Below are positions 14,520 to 21,474 of a stretch of DNA of 21,474 nt, piece by piece. Under the pieces are notes generated by a model. The model saw nothing but the letters and a program-made list of their open reading frames with translations. It searched no databases and had not been told where the DNA came from. How positions within the stretch are numbered: the first letter of the stretch is position 1; every line of letters begins with the position of its first letter. Position numbers and translations under genes: made by a program. The DNA is from an uncultured beta proteobacterium (GTDB lineage Bacteria; Pseudomonadota; Gammaproteobacteria; Burkholderiales; Rhodocyclaceae). Location of the stretch: the NCBI GenBank assembly GCA_903933395.1, contig CAIZKA010000384.1, positions 1 through 21,474 on the forward strand, in the 5' to 3' direction.

Positions 14520-17500
14520 ATGTCCCCACCTTCCGGACCGCGACATTCCATGCCGACATTCGGCCGCATCACTCCGGGCGGCGTGGCAGTGCTGTATGCG
14601 CTGGGTGCCGCTTTGTGGATCATTGTTTCCGGCTACCTGGTGACTACCGGCGTTGACGATCCGGCGCTCCAAGGGCGCATCGAGATCGGCAAGGGCCTCG
14701 TGTTCGTTGCGGTGACCAGCCTGCTGCTCTACCTGCTGCTGGGTCGACTCGGCATGCCCGCCATAGAGGACAGTTATTTCACTACGGCGACGTCGCGAAA
14801 CCCTCTTGCCGTGGCGGCCGGCGTGTTCCTCATCGCCGCCATTGCCAGCGGGCTGCTGGTGCGGCAATCGGAACAGCAGCGCCAGCAGCGGCAACGTGCC
14901 CAGGTCGCCGACATGGCGCATGACCATGCCCGTGCGATCCAGCGCAGCATCGAACACGCCCTCTCCGCCACCTATGCCCTGGCCGCGCTGGTACGCCAGG
15001 GCAAGGGCGAAATTCCCGACTTCGAAGCCACAGCGCAGGAGATGCTGCGCTTCTATCCCGGCGCAGGCTCGCTGCAACTGGCCCCGGGCGGTATCGTGCG
15101 GCGCGTCGTGCCGCTGGACGGCAACGAAAAGGCCATCGGCCACGATCTGCTGCAGGATCCGGCACGCAACAAGGAAGCCTTCCTCGCCCGCGACACCCGC
15201 AAGTTGACGCTGGCTGGGCCGTTCAATCTGATGCAGGGCGGCCTCGGCGCGGTCGGGCGGCTGCCGGTTTTCCTGGGGGAAGGCAAAGGGGAATTCTGGG
15301 GCTTCACCACGGCGCTCATCCGCTTTCCCGAAGTGCTTGGTGATGCCCGGCTACGCCAGATGACGGAGACAGGTTATGCCTATGAACTCTGGCGCATCCA
15401 TCCGGACAGCGGCGAACGCCAGTCCATTGCCACATCTGGCACCGCCGGCCCGTCCGAACCGGTCGACCAGACCTTCGAACTGCCCAACGGCCGCTGGACG
15501 CTCAGCGTGGCGCCGGTCAAGGGCTGGTCCGATCCCTACGGTTTGAGCTTCAAGGTCGCGCTGGGACTTCTGTTCAGTCTGTTGCTGGCCTACATGGCAA
15601 AGCTGCTGGTCGAACTAGGTAGATACAAGCAGGAACTTGAAACACGCGTCGAGCAGCGGACACGGCAACTCAGCACCAGCGAACAGCGTTTTCGCGACAT
15701 AGCGGAGGTCTCCGGCGACTGGATCTGGGAGGTGAATGCCAGCGGCCGCTATACCTATGTTTCGGAAGGCGTGACGAGGATGCTCGGTTACGCGCCGGAC
15801 GAAATCATCGGCAAGACACCCTACGATTTCATGGCGCCCGATGCTGCTCAGTCCCTCGGCAGGGCTATCGAGCTCATCGCGGCCAGCAAACTGCCGTTCA
15901 GCGATCTGGAGAATGTCATCATCGGCAGGGACGGCACACCACACGTGACGCTGACCAGCGGCATGCCGATTCTGGATGCCGAGGGCAGCCTGCAGGGATA
16001 TCGCGGCATCGACCGCGACATCAGCGCGCGCAAGACGGCAGAGAATCGCATCCAGCGGCTGACCAATCTCTATGCTGCCTTGAGCGAATGCAACCAGGCC
16101 ATCGCGCGTTGCCACAATGAAGCGGACCTGTTCCCGCAGATGTGCCGCAACGTGGTGCTGCTCGGCGACATGAAGATGGCCTGGATCGGCCTGCTCGACG
16201 AAACAGGCAGGCAGGTCAGACCGGTCGCCAGCGATGGCAGCGGGCTTGAATACCTCACTGACATCCGCGTCTCGACGGACGGCGATGACTCGCACGGGCG
16301 CGGTCCGGTCGGTACGGCGATCCGCGAGCAGCATCCGGTATGGAATCAGGATTTTCTGAATGATCCGCTCACCGCGCCCTGGCACGAGGGCGCCGCACGC
16401 TTCGGCTGGGCCGCCGTAGCTGCGCTGCCGCTCTACCGGACCGGTACGGTCATCGGGTCGTTCAACCTGTATGCCGGGGAGAGAAATGCCTTCGATGAGG
16501 AAACGCGCCGCTTGCTGGAGGACATGGCGATGGACATCAGCTATGCGCTGGACGGGTTCGAGCGAGACGCCAGCCTCAGGCTCGCGGCCGAGGTCTTCGA
16601 GCAGGGCAAGGAAGGCATCATGATCACCGATACGCGCAACCACATCGTGCGCGTCAACCGCGCCTTTACCGAGATTACCGGCTATGGCGAGGCCGAGGCC
16701 CTGGGGCGGGATGCCGACATGTTGTCTTCGGGGCGCCACGGCAAGGATTTCTATCGCGAAATGTGGGACACGATAGACACCAGCGGGCACTGGCAGGGCG
16801 AGATATGGAACCGGCGCAAGGACGGCCACGTTTATCCGGAGTGGTTGGCCATCAGCCGCGTGGCCGGCAAGAACGGCAAGCCCGGCCATTACGTCGGCAT
16901 CTTCAGCGACATCTCCCGACACAAGGAGGCCGAAGAGCGCATCCAGCATCTGGCCCACTTCGACGCCCTGACCGGCCTGCCCAATCGTGCGCTGCTCAAG
17001 GACCGCGCCCGCCACGCGATCAGCATGGCGCAGCGCAATGAGGAGTCGCTGGCGGTGCTGTTCGTCGACCTCGACCACTTCAAGAACATCAACGACACGC
17101 TGGGCCATCGCATCGGCGACGAATTGCTGGTCGAAGTAGGCCGGCGCATGAAAGGCGCAGGGCGCGATGAAGACACCGTGTCGCGCCAGGGCGGTGACGA
17201 ATTCATCGTGGTGCTGCCCGGAACCGATGCCGACGGCGCGGCGCACGTGGCGCAGAAGCTGATCGATGAGATTGCGATGACCTTCAAGGTCGAGCAGTAC
17301 GAACTCGTCGTCACTCCGTCGATCGGCATCGCCATGTATCCGAGCGACGGCGAAGACTTCGATGTCCTGTCAAAGTGCGCCGACACCGCCATGTACCGCG
17401 CCAAGAAGGAAGGCCGCAACACCTTCCGTTTCTTCACCCCGCAGATGCAGGAACATTCCGCGCGCAAACTGCAACTGGAAGGCGAACTGCGCCATGCGCT

Positions 17501-18233
17501 GGAGCGCGGCGAACTGCAGATGCACTACCAGCCGCAGTTGTCCCTGGCCGACGGCCGCATCGTCGGCGCCGAAGCCTTGCTGCGCTGGCAGCATCCGGAT
17601 CTCGGTGCGGTTTCGCCGGCCGAATTCATCGCGATCGCGGAGGACAGCGGCCTGATCCTGACGATCGGCGAGTGGGTCCTGCGCACCGCGACAAGGCAGA
17701 TGAAAGCGTGGCTGGACGATGGCATGACACCGATGGTCATGGCGGTAAACCTCTCGGCGGTGCAATTCCGCCACGCCCACCTGGCGGAGCAGGTCGAACG
17801 GATACTCGCCGAAGAAGGGTTGGCATCGGGCTATCTGGAACTGGAACTCACGGAGAGCATGGCGATGGACGATCCGCTCGCCGCCATCGCCGTAATGGAC
17901 GACCTGCACGCGCATGGCATCCGCGTGTCGATCGACGACTTCGGCACCGGCTACTCCTCCTTGAGCTATCTCAAGCGCTTCCAGCTCTACAAGCTGAAGA
18001 TCGACCAGTCCTTCGTGCACGACATCAATGTCGACCCCGAAAGCAAGGCCATCGTCCGCGCCATCATCAGCCTCGCCGACAGCCTGGGGCTGCGCACCAT
18101 CGCCGAAGGCGTCGAGACCGAGGACCAACTGGCCTTCCTGCGCGAGCAAGGCTGCCAGGAAGTGCAGGGCTTCTACTACAGCAAGGCGCTGCCGCCGGAG
18201 GAGTTTGAAGCCTTCGTGCGGGCACAGGGGTAA
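14520..18233 (+). CDS. Membrane CHASE-PAS-GAF-PAS-GGDEF-EAL bifunctional c-di-GMP enzyme
   Basis: This 1237-aa sensor has four membrane segments: about 22-42, 58-76, 97-114 and 345-363. A CHASE sensory domain (about 130-335) lies between the last two and is probably periplasmic. A coiled coil (365-390) leads to PAS (about 390-510), GAF (about 525-680) and PAS (about 690-810). The GGDEF domain has an intact RQGGDEF (GGDEF at 891-895) and can make c-di-GMP. The EAL domain is also intact: EALLRW (1018), ELTES, DDFGTGYSSL, KIDQSFV and AEGVET (1195), so it can hydrolyse c-di-GMP. No typical RxxD inhibitory site is seen just before GGDEF. ATG 14520 is 5 nt after CAGGG; ATG 14550 is possible. It shares a 245-bp divergent control region with the degenerate HD-GYP operon. 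Confidence 0.95.
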   Translation: MSPPSGPRHSMPTFGRITPGGVAVLYALGAALWIIVSGYLVTTGVDDPALQGRIEIGKGLVFVAVTSLLLYLLLGRLGMPAIEDSYFTTATSRNPLAVAAGVFLIAAIASGLLVRQSEQQRQQRQRAQVADMAHDHARAIQRSIEHALSATYALAALVRQGKGEIPDFEATAQEMLRFYPGAGSLQLAPGGIVRRVVPLDGNEKAIGHDLLQDPARNKEAFLARDTRKLTLAGPFNLMQGGLGAVGRLPVFLGEGKGEFWGFTTALIRFPEVLGDARLRQMTETGYAYELWRIHPDSGERQSIATSGTAGPSEPVDQTFELPNGRWTLSVAPVKGWSDPYGLSFKVALGLLFSLLLAYMAKLLVELGRYKQELETRVEQRTRQLSTSEQRFRDIAEVSGDWIWEVNASGRYTYVSEGVTRMLGYAPDEIIGKTPYDFMAPDAAQSLGRAIELIAASKLPFSDLENVIIGRDGTPHVTLTSGMPILDAEGSLQGYRGIDRDISARKTAENRIQRLTNLYAALSECNQAIARCHNEADLFPQMCRNVVLLGDMKMAWIGLLDETGRQVRPVASDGSGLEYLTDIRVSTDGDDSHGRGPVGTAIREQHPVWNQDFLNDPLTAPWHEGAARFGWAAVAALPLYRTGTVIGSFNLYAGERNAFDEETRRLLEDMAMDISYALDGFERDASLRLAAEVFEQGKEGIMITDTRNHIVRVNRAFTEITGYGEAEALGRDADMLSSGRHGKDFYREMWDTIDTSGHWQGEIWNRRKDGHVYPEWLAISRVAGKNGKPGHYVGIFSDISRHKEAEERIQHLAHFDALTGLPNRALLKDRARHAISMAQRNEESLAVLFVDLDHFKNINDTLGHRIGDELLVEVGRRMKGAGRDEDTVSRQGGDEFIVVLPGTDADGAAHVAQKLIDEIAMTFKVEQYELVVTPSIGIAMYPSDGEDFDVLSKCADTAMYRAKKEGRNTFRFFTPQMQEHSARKLQLEGELRHALERGELQMHYQPQLSLADGRIVGAEALLRWQHPDLGAVSPAEFIAIAEDSGLILTIGEWVLRTATRQMKAWLDDGMTPMVMAVNLSAVQFRHAHLAEQVERILAEEGLASGYLELELTESMAMDDPLAAIAVMDDLHAHGIRVSIDDFGTGYSSLSYLKRFQLYKLKIDQSFVHDINVDPESKAIVRAIISLADSLGLRTIAEGVETEDQLAFLREQGCQEVQGFYYSKALPPEEFEAFVRAQG

Positions 18234-18631
18234 TTCGAAAATGCCTCAATGCACCGCGCATATCATGCACACCCTAAGGTATATATTATTAGCTATGAAT
18301 ATCATATAGTTATTGAACCATATGAGTAGCTAAAGAACAACCTAAACCGACACTTTCGCATCAATACAAACAAACGCTAAACCCGGAGTATTGGCACGGA
18401 GTGCGTGATGACAAATGGCTCAATAACAGCGCTCGAGATCGGCATGATCTTCGTTAGTTCTCAGATTTGGTACAGTGCCGCAACTCCCTCGGTGGCACCG
18501 GTCTAGTATCAGACCACAGCCTGGCCTTCCTCACGCGAGAGTCGGTCTCGACAAACGAACACTGCGCCGGATCTTCAACAGAGTTTACCGTGGTCAGCGC
18601 CGACGCTAGTGCTGCGGAATTTCAGCGGCAG
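18234..18631. other. Non-coding, partly AT-rich gap
   Basis: About 400 bp separate the end of the GGDEF-EAL gene and the end of the minus-strand FecR-like gene. Bases 18260-18420 are clearly more AT-rich than the rest of the window. No convincing gene, tRNA or terminator with a T tract is visible. Between 18458 and 18609 a plus-strand frame ends with a basic segment LDKRTLRRIFNRVYRGQRRR, without an upstream start; it may be a gene remnant. Confidence 0.5.
18289..18333. repeat. Imperfect inverted repeat in the AT-rich gap
   Basis: TTAGCTA (18289-18295) pairs with TAGCTAA (18327-18333), and inside it TCATAT (18302-18307) pairs with ATATGA (18320-18325), with unequal bulges. There is no T tract after it. 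It could be a weak transcript-end structure or a protein site. Confidence 0.3.
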
Positions 18632-19297
18632 CTATTTTGCCGCGCCAGAAACTTCGTGTTTCACATAGGCGGAATGTACTTCGCGGATTTCCGCACTTGC
18701 GGGCTGCCGCTTGAGCATTTGTTCCAAGGGCTGCTTCATCCTGTCGGCCTGCCTCAGTTCGGAAAGAGCCCCCAGGAGGTAGAGCTCCGGCGTTACATCA
18801 TCGTCGGCAGCCTGCGCGCGGAACATCTTGTAGTTCTTCTCGACGGTTTCCAGTTTCGAGCCGTCAATAGCTGTCCGAACGCGGATCATTCCGTGAATCG
18901 ACGTTATGTCGGTGATCGCGACGGGGGCCTGTGTCAGCCCTTTTAGAATCGCCGCCGGCAGTTGCTTGATGGTGGGCAGCTTGCTCGCCTTGATGGGCTT
19001 GCTTTCCGTGTCTCCAGTTTCAATCTGCGAACTGCTTCCCCATGTTTCTTGCTGTCCGGTGCTGAGATAGACCAGTTGAAAGCGACCATCGTCGCCGACG
19101 CTTACCCTGGTCCCTGGCTTAAGCTTGGAGAAAGTCACTACGGGGGTCACCTTGCCGTCGGCCTGGACCATCTGAACAGTCCCCTGTGCCTGGGTTACCA
19201 AAGTGGTCCTGACTTCCTCTGCGCCCATGACGGTCGCCCCGGCCAGCGCTAGCGATACCGCCACACCCCATTGCCGCAAACCAAGCATTGCTTTCAT
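18632..19297 (-). CDS. Exported FecR-domain-like protein
   Basis: This 221-aa protein begins with a clear signal peptide (MKAMLGLRQWGVAVSLALAG, cleavage probably after VMGA near residue 25). A FecR-like beta domain follows (about 28-100): a TLVTQAQGTVQMVQADG strand, KLKPGTRVSVGDDGRFQLVY and a TGQQETWGSSSQIETG segment. The C-terminal half is helical, with LYLLGALSELRQADRMKQPL resembling a helix-pair repeat. It should act in the periplasm. ATG 19297 is fixed by AGGAG 7 nt upstream and by the ATGA overlap with the cyclase stop. FecR-like proteins are frequent neighbours of CHASE2 cyclases; a role as ligand-binding or scaffold partner is inference. The frame extends further upstream inside the cyclase gene, which is ignored. 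Confidence 0.85.
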   Translation of the reverse strand: MKAMLGLRQWGVAVSLALAGATVMGAEEVRTTLVTQAQGTVQMVQADGKVTPVVTFSKLKPGTRVSVGDDGRFQLVYLSTGQQETWGSSSQIETGDTESKPIKASKLPTIKQLPAAILKGLTQAPVAITDITSIHGMIRVRTAIDGSKLETVEKNYKMFRAQAADDDVTPELYLLGALSELRQADRMKQPLEQMLKRQPASAEIREVHSAYVKHEVSGAAK

Positions 19298-21231
19298 GTT
19301 TTGTCTCCTATCAAGCCCAGCAGTTCGAACAACTCCACCGGCGCAGTACGCCCCTTGACATTGACCGAGTCGGATAGTCCCGTCGCGGCACGCCCATTCA
19401 CTGCTTCCAGGGTCTCGCGGCTGATCAGGATATCGCACCCCATCGCCTTGGTCATGCCCTCGATGCGCGATGCCAGGTTTACTGAATCCCCGATTGCCGT
19501 GTATTCGGATCGGCGCGTCGAGCCGATGTTACCGACTACTGCATCACCCGTATGCACGCCGATCCCTATGCGAAACTCCGGCAGGCCCCGGTTCGGGAAG
19601 CGATCGGACATCCAGCCGCGGAATGCGGTGGCCTTGTCGCGCATCATCAGTGCAGCGCGGATAGCGCGCAGGGCGTGGTCTGGAAATCGGACCGGCGCGC
19701 CGAATTGCACCATGATCGCGTCGCCGATGAACTTGTCGATGGTGCCACCCTCGGCAAGCACCACTTCGCAGATCTGTTCAAAGTAGTGATTGAGGAACTC
19801 CACCACTTCATGTGCATCGAGTTTCTCGGAAATCGTCGTGAAATCTCGAATATCGGAGAACAAAATGGTGATCTGCTGCTTGACCCCCCCCATTTCGGGC
19901 GCGTTGTCGGCATCGATCAAGACTTCCATGACATTGTCCGAGACGTATCGGCTGAAGATCGAAGTAATCCGCTTACGTTCCCGCGCCTCGGTGCCTAGCT
20001 TGACACCCAGGCAACCCAGGTAAGCCGTTGCAAGCGCCAGAGGGATTACTGCAGTCGGCAGGAGAATCCAGTGGAGAAAAGCCTGGTAGGAAAGCAGTAG
20101 ACTGACCGCGATCATTCCGGTCGCAGCTGCAAGGCCCCAGACTGGCCTGAGAATCCAGAACACGAAGATGCCGAACAAGGGAAGCGTGATTATGTAGGCG
20201 TGGTTGAGTGCGGCCGGAAGAGCGCTGAGTCGCCGTCCGCTCATCAAAGTCTCGACAATGTTGGCCTGGATTTCCGATCCGCTCATGAGGGCCGGCATGC
20301 CACCAAACAAGCTGCTGGCGTAAGGCGTCGGGTGCAGGTCGCCCATGCCGATGTACTCGCCGCCGATGATGACGATCTTGTCGCGCAAGGCCTTCACTTG
20401 CGGCCTCTGCAGCGCATCCGGAGCCAGCAGATCACGCATCGATATCCGCTGGATGGTGCCGGGTGGGCCGGCGAAACTGATCGCCAGCGGTTCGCCTCCC
20501 GCCTTGACTTCCTGCCCGGCCAGAAGCCAGCCTGGGTCGTCGAGATTGGCCTTTGCCGCGCGCAGGGCCAGCAGAGGCCCGAGTGAGAAGCGCGGCAAGG
20601 ATGTTGAATCAACACCCGGCGCCAACCTAAGCACGGGCGTCATGGTAAAGGAGCGCACGGCGCTGTCTCCATCGGAATCCAATCCGGCCAAAGACAGGTG
20701 CGACCTCAGGTCAAGGTCCGGCATGGACATGAGGTAGTCGGCGCTGGGCAGCAGGAAGTCGTCATAGCCTTCGGGCGATCGGGTGCGCGTGCAGACCTGG
20801 ATCAACTGCCCGCTGCCGATTTCCACGCGAAAACTGTGGTCGTAGGAAGGCGCATTGGACGGCTGGAACAGGCCATTCTTCCCCAGCCAGGTCTCCGGGC
20901 TGATGGAAAAGAGAAAGTCCAGCCCCACCATGGCGGCCCCGGCTTGCCGGGCTGTTCTGGAGGCGCGCGCGATGTGTGGTGTCCAGAAGACCAGCGGGTC
21001 CTTGCGGTAGTCGTTCAGGGTTGGTTCATCGATTACGACCAGCACGGCGTGCGTCGGCTCGTAGCGCTTTCCGGCCAGGCGATGCCAGAGATCATGAAAC
21101 ACAAGGTCGGAGGGAACGAACGCCCCGAGGGCATTGGCGATTTCCACCGCGGCAAGCGCCACAACAACCAGGGCGACCTTCGTCGCTTCGCCGCGGGTCA
21201 GACGAAGCTTGCGACCGAGTTTCTTCATCAT
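19294..21231 (-). CDS. CHASE2-domain class III adenylate cyclase
   Basis: This 645-aa membrane cyclase has an N-terminal TM helix (about 17-38), a CHASE2 extracytoplasmic sensor (about 40-340) and three closely spaced TM helices (about 344-362, 366-385, 388-410). A linker RERKRITSIFSRYVSDNVME leads to the class III catalytic domain (about 450-640). All key residues are visible: metal ligands D460 (LFSDIRDF) and D504 (FIGDAIM), adenine-selecting K500 and T578, and transition-state N585 and R589 (GDSVNLASR). This set predicts cAMP synthesis. The start is ATG 21231, overlapping the caspase stop as ATGA, with GAGGAG 12 nt upstream; the adjacent ATG 21228 is less likely. It is followed by the FecR-like gene with another ATGA overlap, so the three genes form one translationally coupled operon. 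Confidence 0.94.
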   Translation of the reverse strand: MMKKLGRKLRLTRGEATKVALVVVALAAVEIANALGAFVPSDLVFHDLWHRLAGKRYEPTHAVLVVIDEPTLNDYRKDPLVFWTPHIARASRTARQAGAAMVGLDFLFSISPETWLGKNGLFQPSNAPSYDHSFRVEIGSGQLIQVCTRTRSPEGYDDFLLPSADYLMSMPDLDLRSHLSLAGLDSDGDSAVRSFTMTPVLRLAPGVDSTSLPRFSLGPLLALRAAKANLDDPGWLLAGQEVKAGGEPLAISFAGPPGTIQRISMRDLLAPDALQRPQVKALRDKIVIIGGEYIGMGDLHPTPYASSLFGGMPALMSGSEIQANIVETLMSGRRLSALPAALNHAYIITLPLFGIFVFWILRPVWGLAAATGMIAVSLLLSYQAFLHWILLPTAVIPLALATAYLGCLGVKLGTEARERKRITSIFSRYVSDNVMEVLIDADNAPEMGGVKQQITILFSDIRDFTTISEKLDAHEVVEFLNHYFEQICEVVLAEGGTIDKFIGDAIMVQFGAPVRFPDHALRAIRAALMMRDKATAFRGWMSDRFPNRGLPEFRIGIGVHTGDAVVGNIGSTRRSEYTAIGDSVNLASRIEGMTKAMGCDILISRETLEAVNGRAATGLSDSVNVKGRTAPVELFELLGLIGDKT

Positions 21232-21474
21232 CGGTGACCGCCGCTCCTCAACTCGACCAGAAAGTCCCCGCCTGCTTCGTGACCGGCCACCGTGATCGGG
21301 GAATATTGAGGCTGCTGGGGAAATTCACGACTTACCGCCGTACGCACATCGTCATGCAGGCGCCGTCCTGTAGTCACGTCCCGAACCTGCGCCAGGGCAT
21401 CGAGAAAGTGGTGCGCAAAAATGGAATGGCCGTCACGCCCCTGGTCGGCGACCGGTTCGTCGCCTCCCGAGGAG
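21228..21474 (-). CDS. Caspase-like (peptidase C14) protein, C-terminal end only
   Basis: Only the last 81 residues are inside the window; the N-terminal part and the catalytic His/Cys segments lie beyond position 21474. The tail has the typical pattern of the end of a bacterial caspase domain: a PVADQGRDGHSIFAHHFLDAL helix, then GRRLHDDVRTAVS, then QQPQYSPITVAGHEAGGDFLVEL. In caspase-fold proteins this C-terminal region follows the Cys-containing strand and forms part of the substrate pocket. The TGA at 21228-21230 overlaps the cyclase ATG. The identification rests on family pattern recognition alone, and whether the protein has a signal peptide or extra domains cannot be seen. Confidence 0.75.
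   Translation of the reverse strand, partial: SSGGDEPVADQGRDGHSIFAHHFLDALAQVRDVTTGRRLHDDVRTAVSREFPQQPQYSPITVAGHEAGGDFLVELRSGGHR

Noticed and set aside
15615..17246. 543-codon open frame on the minus strand
   Set aside because: It lies entirely inside the PAS-GAF-PAS-GGDEF region of the plus-strand enzyme, whose domains are clear; the antisense translation shows no family pattern.
18467..18946. 159-codon plus-strand frame in the gap after the GGDEF-EAL gene
   Set aside because: Its second half is antisense to the FecR-like gene and the first part has no recognisable pattern or ribosome site.

Overview
This 21.5 kb window is GC-rich chromosomal DNA. It probably comes from a betaproteobacterium of the Rhodocyclales or a close relative. 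That placement is inferred from gene content: a NarL-type two-component pair, a DUF2189 membrane protein, a MetY-type sulfhydrylase, HupT/HupK-like hydrogenase accessory genes and many cyclic-dinucleotide signalling proteins. It was not tested by any search. There is no phage, IS element, CRISPR array or rRNA. The only RNA gene is a tRNA-Thr(UGU).

Layout. Positions 1-100 hold two intrinsic terminators. The tRNA-Thr is on the minus strand at 99-174. From 240 to 9163 all genes are on the plus strand: a soluble NarX/DegS-class histidine kinase with a degenerate receiver, its likely LuxR-type response regulator, a two-CBS-domain protein, a YdcH/DUF465 small protein, metY, an alpha/beta hydrolase, a DUF2189 membrane protein, a conserved protein of unknown function, and a large FAD-dependent oxidoreductase. 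From 14274 back to 9158 the genes are on the minus strand: a degenerate HD-GYP protein, a degenerate GGDEF-EAL protein, a HupT/HoxJ-like kinase and a HupK/HoxV-like protein. The first two overlap by TTGA and the kinase follows 47 nt later. A large membrane CHASE-PAS-GAF-PAS-GGDEF-EAL protein with intact catalytic motifs is transcribed divergently (14520-18233). After a roughly 400 bp, partly AT-rich non-coding gap comes a minus-strand operon cut by the window edge: the C-terminus of a caspase-like protein, a CHASE2 adenylate cyclase and a secreted FecR-like protein. Each junction in this operon overlaps by ATGA.

How the genes may work together. The window is dominated by signalling. Two modules stand out. 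(a) A minus-strand operon encodes two c-di-GMP-type proteins that look catalytically dead, followed by a kinase resembling the hydrogenase regulator HupT/HoxJ and by a HupK-like hydrogenase large-subunit relative. No structural hydrogenase gene is in the window, and an intact diguanylate cyclase/phosphodiesterase lies divergently next door. (b) A translationally coupled caspase, CHASE2 cyclase and FecR operon could link an extracytoplasmic signal to cAMP and a caspase-like protease. Both functional readings are inference; the domain identities and the substituted residues are read from the sequence.

Three palindrome-rich intergenic elements (around 1817-1935, 3444-3535 and 10134-10263) share sequence blocks. 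Two of them carry a near-identical G-rich stretch just before a start codon.
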